Origin: Streptomyces sp. NBC_00523
GTDB lineage: Bacteria; Actinomycetota; Actinomycetes; Streptomycetales; Streptomycetaceae
DNA: 64,000 nt
Direction of reading: 5' to 3'
Assembly: GCF_036346615.1 (NCBI RefSeq)
Contig: NZ_CP107837.1
Coordinates: 227,976 to 291,975, forward strand
Part shown: positions 42,894-50,769 of the stretch, in pieces
How positions within the stretch are numbered: position 1 is the first letter of the stretch
Layout: each line of letters begins with the position of its first letter
Position numbers and translations under genes: made by a program
The notes under the pieces: generated by a model
Databases searched by the model: none
Told to the model about the DNA's origin: nothing
What the model saw: only the letters and a program-made list of their open reading frames with translations

Positions 42894-43133
42894 CTTCCGG
42901 CGGCCGGGGCGGGGAGCGCGAGCGACGCGAGGCGCCATGCGCCCTATGTCCATCTTTCTGTCCTATTGCGAGGGCGCATATGCCCGCTGGAGGCAGCGAA
43001 ACGGAACCTGTTATTCAAGCAAACGCTTAGCTCTTGGTAAAGTCTTTACTTTTGGGCCGATTGAAGAAAACCGGTAGGTCCGTATCTTAAGTGGCGTCGC
43101 CGAACCCAGGTTTCACGTCCAGACGGGGGCCCC

Positions 43134-44090
43134 ATGAGTCTCACCACCGCTGAAGCCAGAACCGCACTCCCGGCCGCGCCGCGGCTGACCAGCACGGTCG
43201 CGAAGGAGTACGTGCACCGCGACTCCGTCGCGGAGGTGTTCCTCACCGGATGCGACTCCCGGGACGGGATGAGCTTCGCGCTGACCGGCCAATGGCCTCG
43301 CGCCCACACCATGTTCCGGAGTCAGGACGGCACGAGCCACGATCCGCTCCAGATCGCGGAAACGTTCCGGCAGGCGGGCATCTACGTATCCCACGTGGAG
43401 CTGGGCGTGCCGCTCGGCCACAACTTCGTGATGTCGAGCATCACGTACACGGCCGATCCCGAGAACCTGCGCATCGCCTCGGGGCCCACCGACTTCGACC
43501 TCGACACCCGGTGCACGGACATCGTCCGGCGCAGGGGCATCGCCAGCCGCGTCGCCTTCGAGTTCGCGCTCCGCCGGGGCGGCCGCTCGCTGGCCGGCGG
43601 CACCGGGCAGATCTCCGTGATCCCCCCGGCCGTCTACAACCGGTTACGCCAGAACCGCGCCGCCCTGCCGCCCGTCACCGAACCGCACCCGGCCCGCAAT
43701 CCGCTGCCGCCGGCCGTCGTCGGACGGCCGTACACCACGGATGTGGTGCTCTCCCCCGTCCCCGGCTCCGCACCCGGCGGAAGGCCGCGCTGGCTGCTCA
43801 CCCCGGACCTCGACCACCCGATCCTCTTCGACCACAAGGGCGATCACGTGCCCGGCATGGTCCTGCTCGAAGCCGCCCGCCAGGCCGCCTGCGCCGTGAT
43901 GGCACCCGGGACGTTCACCCCGGCCGCCGCCACCAACGACTTCCACCAGTACGCCGAACTCGACCGGCCCTGCTGGATCGAGGTGACCCGGGTGGAGCGC
44001 GAAGCCGGCAACATGGTCACGATGGAGATCACCGGCCACCAGGACGGCAAGAACGTCTTCACCTCGGTGCTGACCGGCCCGGTCGACTAG
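43134..44090 (+). CDS. AfsA-like gamma-butyrolactone biosynthesis protein (TTA-containing)
   Basis: The 318-residue protein has two AfsA-type hotdog repeats: SHDPLQIAETFRQAGIYVSH (about residue 65) and GDHVPGMVLLEAARQAACA (about residue 240). AfsA enzymes join a beta-ketoacyl chain from ACP to dihydroxyacetone phosphate to make the butyrolactone precursor. Leu171 is coded by TTA (43644-43646), hinting at bldA control. Near three TetR receptors, it is probably the signal source for this cluster. Confidence 0.93.
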   Translation: MSLTTAEARTALPAAPRLTSTVAKEYVHRDSVAEVFLTGCDSRDGMSFALTGQWPRAHTMFRSQDGTSHDPLQIAETFRQAGIYVSHVELGVPLGHNFVMSSITYTADPENLRIASGPTDFDLDTRCTDIVRRRGIASRVAFEFALRRGGRSLAGGTGQISVIPPAVYNRLRQNRAALPPVTEPHPARNPLPPAVVGRPYTTDVVLSPVPGSAPGGRPRWLLTPDLDHPILFDHKGDHVPGMVLLEAARQAACAVMAPGTFTPAAATNDFHQYAELDRPCWIEVTRVEREAGNMVTMEITGHQDGKNVFTSVLTGPVD

Positions 44091-44225
44091 GCGGGCCCTG
44101 CCCGCCGCCCGGGACCTCACCCCCGTACCGCCTTGGGTCGCTGACCCACCCGTGCGAGAAAATCGCAGGTTACGCCCGTACGCGCCGCACCACAGCGACC
44201 GAAGCGACCGAAGAACCCGCTCGCC

Positions 44226-44277
44226 CCTGTACGCGGAAGTCTGCGCCCGCAAAAGGGCCACGCCTTCCGCGTACAGG
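44226..44277 (-). terminator. Hairpin downstream of tpg
   Basis: A perfect 14-bp stem (44226-44239 with 44264-44277, arm CCTGTACGCGGAAG) encloses a smaller GCCC/GGGC pair. It follows the leftward tap-tpg operon. Just beyond it (44132-44200) are three GTCGCT/AGCGAC words like those of origin 1. Confidence 0.65.
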
Positions 44278-44307
44278 CGTGGCCAACGGCCTCTGCGCGA
44301 CACCCCG

Positions 44308-44862
44308 TCAGAGGTCGAAGGCGACGTGTTCCAGGTCGGTGTACTCCACGAGGAGCCCCTGTGCCCGGCGCCCGCCGTCCTTGAAGTAGATCTCCTGCAG
44401 TCCCTCGGCGGCGACCTCCTGGAGCTGGCGGTCGCTGCCGCCCTGCTCCCGGAGTTCGAAGAGCCGGGCCGCGTACGCCGGCGGGAGCGCCACGGTGAGA
44501 TGGCGCAGCCGGGCGTCGTCGGTGGAGCCGGGCGCCGCCGTGTAGCCGAACCGGGCCCGGGTGTCGATGACGATGCCCCCGGTGGTCGCCGCGGCCTTGC
44601 GCGCCTTCGCCTGGATCTGCGGCTGCCAGCGCCGCTTGACCTCCCGTTCCAGGCGGGCGGCCAGCTCCGGACGGGGCTTCTTCAGCTGGTCGCGCACATA
44701 CCGCTCGACCGTGCGCTGAGTGATCCCCAGGAGTGCGGCGGCGGCCCTGGTGCCCTTGAGCTGCTTGACGAGATACCGCATCTGCGCACCGGCCGACTTG
44801 GGCGCGGGCCGGGTGAACGCCCGCTGGACCGCCTCGTCGAGACCTTCCCCGACCGTGTTCAT
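44308..44862 (-). CDS. tpg: Telomere terminal protein Tpg
   Basis: The 184-residue protein matches the length and signature of Streptomyces Tpg: AQMRYLVKQLKGTRAAAALLGITQRTVERYV (HTH near residues 27-60), GIVIDTRARFGYTAAPGSTDDARLRHLTVALPP in the middle, and a C-terminus ending in HVAFDL. Tpg is covalently attached to the 5' ends of linear replicons and primes end patching. It follows tap by 12 nt. Its presence shows that the replicon is linear or derives from one. Confidence 0.95.
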   Translation of the reverse strand: MNTVGEGLDEAVQRAFTRPAPKSAGAQMRYLVKQLKGTRAAAALLGITQRTVERYVRDQLKKPRPELAARLEREVKRRWQPQIQAKARKAAATTGGIVIDTRARFGYTAAPGSTDDARLRHLTVALPPAYAARLFELREQGGSDRQLQEVAAEGLQEIYFKDGGRRAQGLLVEYTDLEHVAFDL

Positions 44863-44874
44863 CGGCTGGTTCCC

Positions 44875-47112
44875 CTACTCTCCGTCGTCCTTGGCGGTGA
44901 CCGCGCCGTCCTTGATGTACCGGGCCAGGTTGAGTTCCGGACCGTACTCCTCCCGGACCGCCTCCGCCCACAGCGTGGTCTGCGAGCCCTCGTGCTTCAC
45001 CATTCCCGGGCTGACCCCGAGCCGGAAGCCCCCGGGCAGCGGCTTGCCGTCCCGGTACGGCAGGAAGTCCAGCGGGGAGGGCCCGTCGGAGGCGTACACC
45101 GCGCAGTCCGAGAGCACGGCGACCGGGTACTGGCCCGTCGCGGCCGCCAGCCGGACCATCTTGCGGTGCATGTTGATCCGGGCCCGCGAGATGACGGTCG
45201 CGCGGATGTCGGGGCGCCAGGTCGGCCGGCTCAGCGCGGGCCACGGCTTGCCGGGCCGCCACCCGCCGCCGCGCGGCCGCTCCCGCAGCTTGCCGATGCC
45301 GCCCTTGACCGTCGCCTTGACCGCCGACAGCACGACCGCGAGCTGCGGATCACGGTCCCGATACCCTTCCATCGCCGCCAGGAACGCATCGGGCGCCAGC
45401 CCGTCGGCCACGCCCAGGTCGGCCATGGTCGCCACGTACGCGTCACGCAGCCGCTTGTACCAGCCGTCCAGATAGCGCCCGTTGGCCGGTCGCACCCACG
45501 CCTCGACAGGCGCAACCTCGTAGCCGAGCTCCACCGCGTACGCCACGGTCGGCGTCGCGTACCAGGCGGGCCCCTCCGGGCGGTCGCCCTTCGGCGTGAA
45601 CGGGTTCGGCAGCAGATCCCCGTCGAGCCGCCGCCACTCCTTGCCGATCACGACGTGCGACGGATCGACGTGCGACAGGTCCACCAGCCAGGAGCCGGGC
45701 AGCGCCGGGTCGAACGCGGGGCTGTTCACGTGCACGGGCGCCTCCAGGCCGACGACAGCCCCGTTGGCGGCCGCGCCGAAGGCAAGGTTGACGTCGATGC
45801 CGACCAGATGCCGCTTCAGGCACTCGTCGTCGGTGAGGGGCCGCGCCCAGTCGTACGCCTCCTCGAACAGCATCTCGGCCGGGCCGCGCTGGTGGAAGCG
45901 GGGCAGGTCCGCGAGGAGCGGGTGCCCGTCGGGGGCCTCGCAGGGGGCACACTCGACGGGCTCGGAGCCCAGCGAGCCGGGGTTGCGCTCGCTGTGCCGC
46001 TTGCCGTCCGCGTCGGGCGCGCTCGCCCGGGTCGGCGGGTGCAGCGAGGTCATGAGTTCCAGCCCGGTGACGGCGGTGGAACCCCGGGGCGTCATCACGC
46101 GCGACGCGTACGTGCCGAGCAGCCGTACGAGTTCGGCGGGCGGGAGCTGCGCGGCGCCGTTCCAGTGGCGGACGTCGAGCGCGTTCCAGGCCGGGATGCA
46201 GAGCTGGAGACAACTGCGGCGCGCACCGCGCGCGGGCCGGTAGATCCGGGCCCACGGGCCGAACCCGCGCCGGGTCAGCTTCCACTCCGCCCGCGCCAGC
46301 TGCTTGAGCACCTTGTGGTCCTCCGGCAGTCGCCCGGCCAGGCCCTCCTCCCGCGACAGCCGTACGGGCAGCCCGAACCGCTCGCACGCCGCCTCGGTGA
46401 GAACGAGCAGCGGATCGGCGTCCTGCCCGCTGGGGTGCAGCCGCTCGGCACCCAGGCGCCCCTCGCCCAGGGCCCATTCCACCAGGGCGGACAGCGACTT
46501 GGCGGGCACGTCGAGCACCAGCCCGCCCACGCAGTACGCGAACACCTCACCGCCGTCCGCGTCGACAACGGCGAGCGGCCCGTGCTCGTAGGAGGAGGTG
46601 TCGGCCCGGGGCTTACGGGGCACGGGGACGGGTCCTGCGGCAGGGACTGCAGCTTCGGCGACGACTGTTTCGGCGGGTGCGGAGTCGACAGGCGCGGAGT
46701 CGACAGGCGCGGGGCCGACAGGCGCGGGGCCGACAGGCGCGGGGCCGACAGGCGCGGGGCCGACAGGCTCCTCGACAGCGGGCGCGACGGTTTCGGCGAC
46801 GTCGACGGACTCCGTGGCCTCGGCAGCCTCCGCGACCGGCGCGGCCACCGCCTCCTCCGGATACCGGGCGGCGAGCCCCTCAAGCAACCGGGCGTACGCG
46901 GCGCGCTTCGGCGGCCGGGGCTCGCTGCGCCCGGACTCCCAGTTGCCGACCGACTCCCGGCGGCTCCTCAGCGCCTTCGCGATCTGGTCCTGGCTCAGCC
47001 CCGCGGCCTCGCGCAGCCGCTTGCGTTCGGCCGGCGGCGGCAGCGGGTCCTGCGCGATCTGCTCCAGCAGCGCGTCCACCGCGCTGAACAGCAGCTGCTC
47101 CTCATGGGACAA
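44875..47112 (-). CDS. tap: Telomere-associated protein Tap
   Basis: Tap binds the folded 3' overhang and recruits Tpg. The 745-residue reading uses TTG at 47112, placed 6 nt after GAGGTG; an ATG at 47184 is in frame but has no ribosome site and would add 24 residues. Features: an N-terminal HTH (LREAAGLSQDQIAKALRSRRESVGNWE, about residues 30-60), a low-complexity Val-Gly-Pro-Ala-Pro repeat linker, and a large conserved C-terminal region. Order tap-tpg is as in Streptomyces chromosomes and plasmids. Confidence 0.93.
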   Translation of the reverse strand: MSHEEQLLFSAVDALLEQIAQDPLPPPAERKRLREAAGLSQDQIAKALRSRRESVGNWESGRSEPRPPKRAAYARLLEGLAARYPEEAVAAPVAEAAEATESVDVAETVAPAVEEPVGPAPVGPAPVGPAPVGPAPVDSAPVDSAPAETVVAEAAVPAAGPVPVPRKPRADTSSYEHGPLAVVDADGGEVFAYCVGGLVLDVPAKSLSALVEWALGEGRLGAERLHPSGQDADPLLVLTEAACERFGLPVRLSREEGLAGRLPEDHKVLKQLARAEWKLTRRGFGPWARIYRPARGARRSCLQLCIPAWNALDVRHWNGAAQLPPAELVRLLGTYASRVMTPRGSTAVTGLELMTSLHPPTRASAPDADGKRHSERNPGSLGSEPVECAPCEAPDGHPLLADLPRFHQRGPAEMLFEEAYDWARPLTDDECLKRHLVGIDVNLAFGAAANGAVVGLEAPVHVNSPAFDPALPGSWLVDLSHVDPSHVVIGKEWRRLDGDLLPNPFTPKGDRPEGPAWYATPTVAYAVELGYEVAPVEAWVRPANGRYLDGWYKRLRDAYVATMADLGVADGLAPDAFLAAMEGYRDRDPQLAVVLSAVKATVKGGIGKLRERPRGGGWRPGKPWPALSRPTWRPDIRATVISRARINMHRKMVRLAAATGQYPVAVLSDCAVYASDGPSPLDFLPYRDGKPLPGGFRLGVSPGMVKHEGSQTTLWAEAVREEYGPELNLARYIKDGAVTAKDDGE
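46676..46765. repeat. Six 15-bp tandem repeats inside tap
   Basis: Six head-to-tail units of GGCGCGGGGCCGACA (the first two with GGAGTC in place of GGGGCC) encode a pentapeptide repeat V-(G/D)-(P/S)-A-P on the minus strand. The unit is a multiple of three, so copy number can change without frameshift. Confidence 0.85.
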
Positions 47113-47266
47113 AACGATCACCTCGTGCGCCACCCTATCGAACCGCTCAATGGAACACTCATGGATGTCACACGGATTGCGCATACCCGGTCGGCGTCAC
47201 TGGAACCGGGATTCAGCCCGGCTGGAGACGACGGGACCGTTTTCCCGCATCCGGCGACCGGACCGG

Positions 47267-47633
47267 AGCGACCGGGAGTCCGCTCGGTAGCTGGAGCTTC
47301 GGACAGAGAACCGCAGGTCACGTCCCTGACCAGGGGGCGGAGCGACCGAAGCGACCCATCGGTCAGATATATGCAGCCATTGGCGTGTGCGCGCGTGTGC
47401 GTCATATATAGAAAGCTTCGGTCGCTTCAGTCGCTTTTCCTTCGGCCATACGACTGTGACCTGCGGGTTCGCGGACACCGCGGGGAGCGACCGACAGACC
47501 GGGCCGCGGAGGGGCCCGGTCGCTGGGTCGCTGCGGGCACGTTTCGATGCGCACATCAGTTCTGCCGCATGGGCCTCTACTCCCCCGTGGGTTTCGCTAA
47601 TCTGATTTTGCGAGTTGAGTCGCTTCAGTCGCT
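47267..47633. other. Iteron region of replication module 1 (candidate origin)
   Basis: Ten GTCGCT/AGCGAC words occur here, several as pairs 10 bp apart (TCGCTTCAGTCGCT). AGCGACCGAAGC (47341-47352) and GCTTCGGTCGCT (47415-47426) form an inverted repeat around an AT-richer centre with ATATATG/CATATAT. GCAGGTCA (47313-47320) and its inverse TGACCTGC (47457-47464) flank the centre. The gap 47113-47647 has no gene. It lies directly upstream of a primase gene, the usual place for a plasmid origin. Confidence 0.7.
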
Positions 47634-47647
47634 GATGGGGGAAGTGA

Positions 47648-48763
47648 ATGGCAGCTGAACTGCGGGTCTCGCGCGGCGACTCACGGCAGTTCACCGGGTC
47701 TGAGCCAGTCGCCGCGCAGCCTTTGACGACAGCGTGGTGGTGTGCGCGCCAGGGGTGGCCGGTTCATCCTCTTGCGCCGGGCCGCAAGACACCGGTGGCC
47801 AACTGCGAGGCATGCCGCCGCCCGGACCACGACCGCGCCCGGTGCGGCTGTCTGCGGGCAGGCCGCTGGTGCCACGGGTTCCACGCCGCGACGCTCGACC
47901 TCGACCGGATCGGGCAGTGGTGGAGCATCCGCCCGGACCTCGGGGTCGGCGTCGCCACCGGCCCGGCAGGCCTCGTCGTCATCGACGTCGACGCGCACGC
48001 CCGCAAACTCCCGCGCCGGGACCGCCTGTTGCCGGGCGTCGGGATAGCCACCGGAATCGACCTGACCGGCCTGGCCAACGGCTTCCACACCCTGGGCCTG
48101 TTGGCCGCCCTGCGCGGCGTCACCAGTCCCGCGGACGACGCGTCCACGCTCCGGGTCCGCACCCCGTCGGGCGGCATGCACGTCTGGTACCGCAACGATG
48201 GCGGCCACCGCTGGCAGTGCTCGGCCGGTTCGGGCAGCGGGCGGGCCCTCGCCTGGCAGGTCGACGTCCGGGCGCACGGCGGGTACATCGTCGCGCCCGG
48301 CACCGTCACCGCGGCCGGGACCTACCGTCCGGTCGGAGCCGTACGCACCCCCGCCCCGCTGCCCGCCTGGCTCGCCCGGGAGCTCCAGCGCACCGGCCAC
48401 CTGCCCACCAGCCCCGCGCCGGGGCCGAGACCCGTGCCGCCCCGGGCCCGGCAAGCGGTGCTCGCGGCGGGCGGCCGGTCCGACGCGCCGGGCGAGCGCC
48501 TGCTGACGGGCCTCCTCGCCGAGGTCGCCGCCTGCGCGTCCGTGCCCGAGGGCGCCGCGTTCTCCGAGAAGCTGAACCGGGCCGCGTACACGGCGGGCGG
48601 TCTCGTCGCCGCCGGATACCTCCCCGAGGACGAGGCGGTACGGCAGTTGCGGGAGGCCGCCGGGCTGGCCCGCCCGGACCAGGAGCGGCGGAGCCTCGCC
48701 ATCATCCGGGGCGGGCTGGGCGCGGGGCGGCTGCGGCCGCTGGCCCTCGGGGGGCGCGCGTGA
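47648..48763 (+). CDS. Bifunctional DNA primase/polymerase (prim-pol), module 1
   Basis: The 371-residue protein has an N-terminal zinc-type cluster (CEACRRPDHDRARCGC), the prim-pol metal motif LVVIDVDAHA (about residue 113) and the downstream catalytic His region SGGMHVWY. Such proteins start replication of actinobacterial and phage-like plasmids. ATG 47648 follows GGGGGAAGTGA. It overlaps the helicase gene by 4 nt. The second copy at 54593-55678 is clearly homologous. Confidence 0.9.
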   Translation: MAAELRVSRGDSRQFTGSEPVAAQPLTTAWWCARQGWPVHPLAPGRKTPVANCEACRRPDHDRARCGCLRAGRWCHGFHAATLDLDRIGQWWSIRPDLGVGVATGPAGLVVIDVDAHARKLPRRDRLLPGVGIATGIDLTGLANGFHTLGLLAALRGVTSPADDASTLRVRTPSGGMHVWYRNDGGHRWQCSAGSGSGRALAWQVDVRAHGGYIVAPGTVTAAGTYRPVGAVRTPAPLPAWLARELQRTGHLPTSPAPGPRPVPPRARQAVLAAGGRSDAPGERLLTGLLAEVAACASVPEGAAFSEKLNRAAYTAGGLVAAGYLPEDEAVRQLREAAGLARPDQERRSLAIIRGGLGAGRLRPLALGGRA

Positions 48764-50268
48764 GTGCGGACCAGGACAGAGTGCTTCCCTCACCCTCCTT
48801 CGACGTACGGGCCGTGGCCGCGCAGATCCTCGCCCAGCCCGTGCCCCAGACCCGGCAGCGCGACGACGCGTCCACGCCGTACGCCACGTCGGACGGGCTG
48901 CTGCCCGACACCCTCACCGACCGGGGCAACGCCAAGCTGTTCGTCAGGCTCTACTGCAACGACTACCGGCATGTGCCCGGCATCGGCTGGTTCCGCTGGG
49001 ACGGCACCCGCTGGCAGTTCGACGAGGACGACACGGTGATGTGGTCGGCGGGCGACCTGGCGGAATCCCTCGCCACCACCGACCCGCGCGGCGTCTTCAC
49101 CCCTGCCGCGCTCCAGCAGCACCGGCGGCGCACGCTCAGCACGAGCGGGATGAACGCGATGCTGACCCAGGCCAGGTCCGCCCCGGGCATGGTTCTCAAC
49201 GCGGCGCTCCTGGACGCCGATCCGTACGCGCTGTGCACTCCGGCGGGCGTGGTGGACCTGCGGACCGGCTTCATCCGCCCCGCCGAGCCCACGAAGGACT
49301 TCCACTCCCGCTCCACCTCGGCGGCCCCCCAGGCGATGCCCACACCGCGCTGGGACCGCTTCCTGGCCGACACCTTCGGCGAGGGCCCGGACGGCGAGGA
49401 GATGATCTCCTTCCTCCAGCTGCTGCTCGGCTACTCCATCACCGGTGACGTCGGCGGCCAGGTCATGCCGTTCCTGTTCGGCTCCGGCAAGAACGGCAAG
49501 TCGGTCCTGCTGGACGTCCTGATGAAGCTCCTGAGGGACTACGCGGACGCGGCGCCGCCCGGCTTCCTGATGTCACGCCCGTACGAGGGCCACCCCACGG
49601 ACCTCGCCGAACTGCACGGCCGGCGGGTCATCGTGTGCAGCGAGGTCAAGCCGGGCGACCGCTTCGACGAGGCCCGGGTCAAGCTCCTGACCGGCGGGGA
49701 CCGGATCAAGGCCCGCCGGATGCGGCAGGACTTCTTCAGCTTCGAACCGACCCACAAGATGTGGCTGCTGGGCAACCACCGCCCCGAAGTCGGCACGGGC
49801 GGCTTCGCGTTCTGGCGGCGCATGCGCCTCATCCCGTTCGAACGCGTCGTCTCGGACCACCGCAAGATCGACAACCTGGCGGACATCCTGGTCACCCAAG
49901 AGGGGCCGGGCATCCTCAACTGGCTGATCGAGGGCGCCCGTCGCTACCTGGGCGGCGACAAGGACCTCTCGGGGCCCGAGCGGGTACGGATCGCGACGAC
50001 CGTGTACGCGGAGACCGAGGACCACACCGGGCGGTTCGTCGGCGAGACCTGTCGGCTCGACGCCGGGCTCCGCGCCGAACAGGCACACCTCTACGCGGCG
50101 TACAAGCGCTGGTGCCAGAATGAGGGCGTTCCGGCGATTTCGTCGCGAGCCTTCGCGGCGCACATCCGCGAAGTGGTGGGGCTGGCATCACCGAAGGAAA
50201 TGATCTTTTCCAACCAGCGCAAGTACTACCCGGGCATCGGCCTGCTCGCGGACGAGGAGACAGTATGA
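48760..50268 (+). CDS. P4/D5-family replicative helicase, module 1
   Basis: The 502-residue protein has a D5_N-like region and a superfamily 3-type ATPase: Walker A FLFGSGKNGKSVLLDVL (about residue 240), Walker B/C region RRVIVCSEVKPGDRF and WLLGNHRPEVGTGGFAFWRR. It starts at GTG 48760, overlapping the primase stop (GTGA). Together with the prim-pol it resembles a P4-type primase-helicase split into two chains. It should unwind the origin upstream. Confidence 0.9.
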   Translation: MSADQDRVLPSPSFDVRAVAAQILAQPVPQTRQRDDASTPYATSDGLLPDTLTDRGNAKLFVRLYCNDYRHVPGIGWFRWDGTRWQFDEDDTVMWSAGDLAESLATTDPRGVFTPAALQQHRRRTLSTSGMNAMLTQARSAPGMVLNAALLDADPYALCTPAGVVDLRTGFIRPAEPTKDFHSRSTSAAPQAMPTPRWDRFLADTFGEGPDGEEMISFLQLLLGYSITGDVGGQVMPFLFGSGKNGKSVLLDVLMKLLRDYADAAPPGFLMSRPYEGHPTDLAELHGRRVIVCSEVKPGDRFDEARVKLLTGGDRIKARRMRQDFFSFEPTHKMWLLGNHRPEVGTGGFAFWRRMRLIPFERVVSDHRKIDNLADILVTQEGPGILNWLIEGARRYLGGDKDLSGPERVRIATTVYAETEDHTGRFVGETCRLDAGLRAEQAHLYAAYKRWCQNEGVPAISSRAFAAHIREVVGLASPKEMIFSNQRKYYPGIGLLADEETV

Positions 50269-50657
50269 GCGCCCTCATCGCAGAAGACGAGATCGTCCAC
50301 GAGGTCGACCTCGTGTGGCTTGAGGACATCACCGTGCTCGACTACGTCCGTCAGAGCCTGGACCGCCTCCCGACCCGCCGGGGCAAGCCCGCCTACCACC
50401 GCGACGGAAGAATGGTCGGCTACGCCCTCCTCGGCCCGAAGGCCAAGCCGTCGCGCTCCTCGGGCACCTTCCGGCGCCGGGTGTTCTGGCTCCTCCCCCA
50501 CGACCGGGACACCGAACCCGAGGGGCTGTACGCGCGGGGCGCACCGGCCGAGGCCGTGGACGTACGGACGCTTGCCCCGGGCAGCAAGGGGCACAAGACC
50601 GAGCGTTCGGAGGGCGGCCCGATGTCGTCGGCGGCCGCCCGGGAACTTCAGCCATAG
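50265..50657 (+). CDS. Small conserved replication-module protein, module 1
   Basis: The 130-residue protein starts in an ATGA overlap with the helicase. It is homologous to 57337-57720: shared words include VWLEDI/VWLENP, LDYVRQSLDR/LDYVRQALDK, RRGKPAYHRDGRMVGYALL and FWLLPHDRDTEPEG. No known domain is recognised. Conservation as third gene in both modules implies a part in replication or its control. The tail is polar and probably disordered. Confidence 0.78.
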   Translation: MSALIAEDEIVHEVDLVWLEDITVLDYVRQSLDRLPTRRGKPAYHRDGRMVGYALLGPKAKPSRSSGTFRRRVFWLLPHDRDTEPEGLYARGAPAEAVDVRTLAPGSKGHKTERSEGGPMSSAAARELQP

Positions 50658-50704
50658 CGGTACGCCCACGGCGGTTCCTGGTCCGGATCCGGGCCAGGAT
50701 GGTT

Positions 50705-50728
50705 AAAAAACAGCATGTCCGGTATATT
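50705..50728. promoter_or_regulatory. ARE-like half-site upstream of a stray monooxygenase
   Basis: AAACAG-CATGTCC-GGTATA (50708-50726), preceded by a T-A tract (TTAAAA), matches the half-site of the operators at 36803 and 41729. It is 44-62 nt upstream of the GTG at 50770. Confidence 0.6.
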
Positions 50729-50769
50729 TCTGTCGTCGGGGGACAACCACGGACAGGGAGGGCACCGCC

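Noticed and set aside
47734..48759. In-frame upstream extension of helicase 1 to 47734
   Set aside because: The extension is the +1 shadow of prim-pol 1. The GTG at 48760 gives the stop/start overlap seen in module 2.
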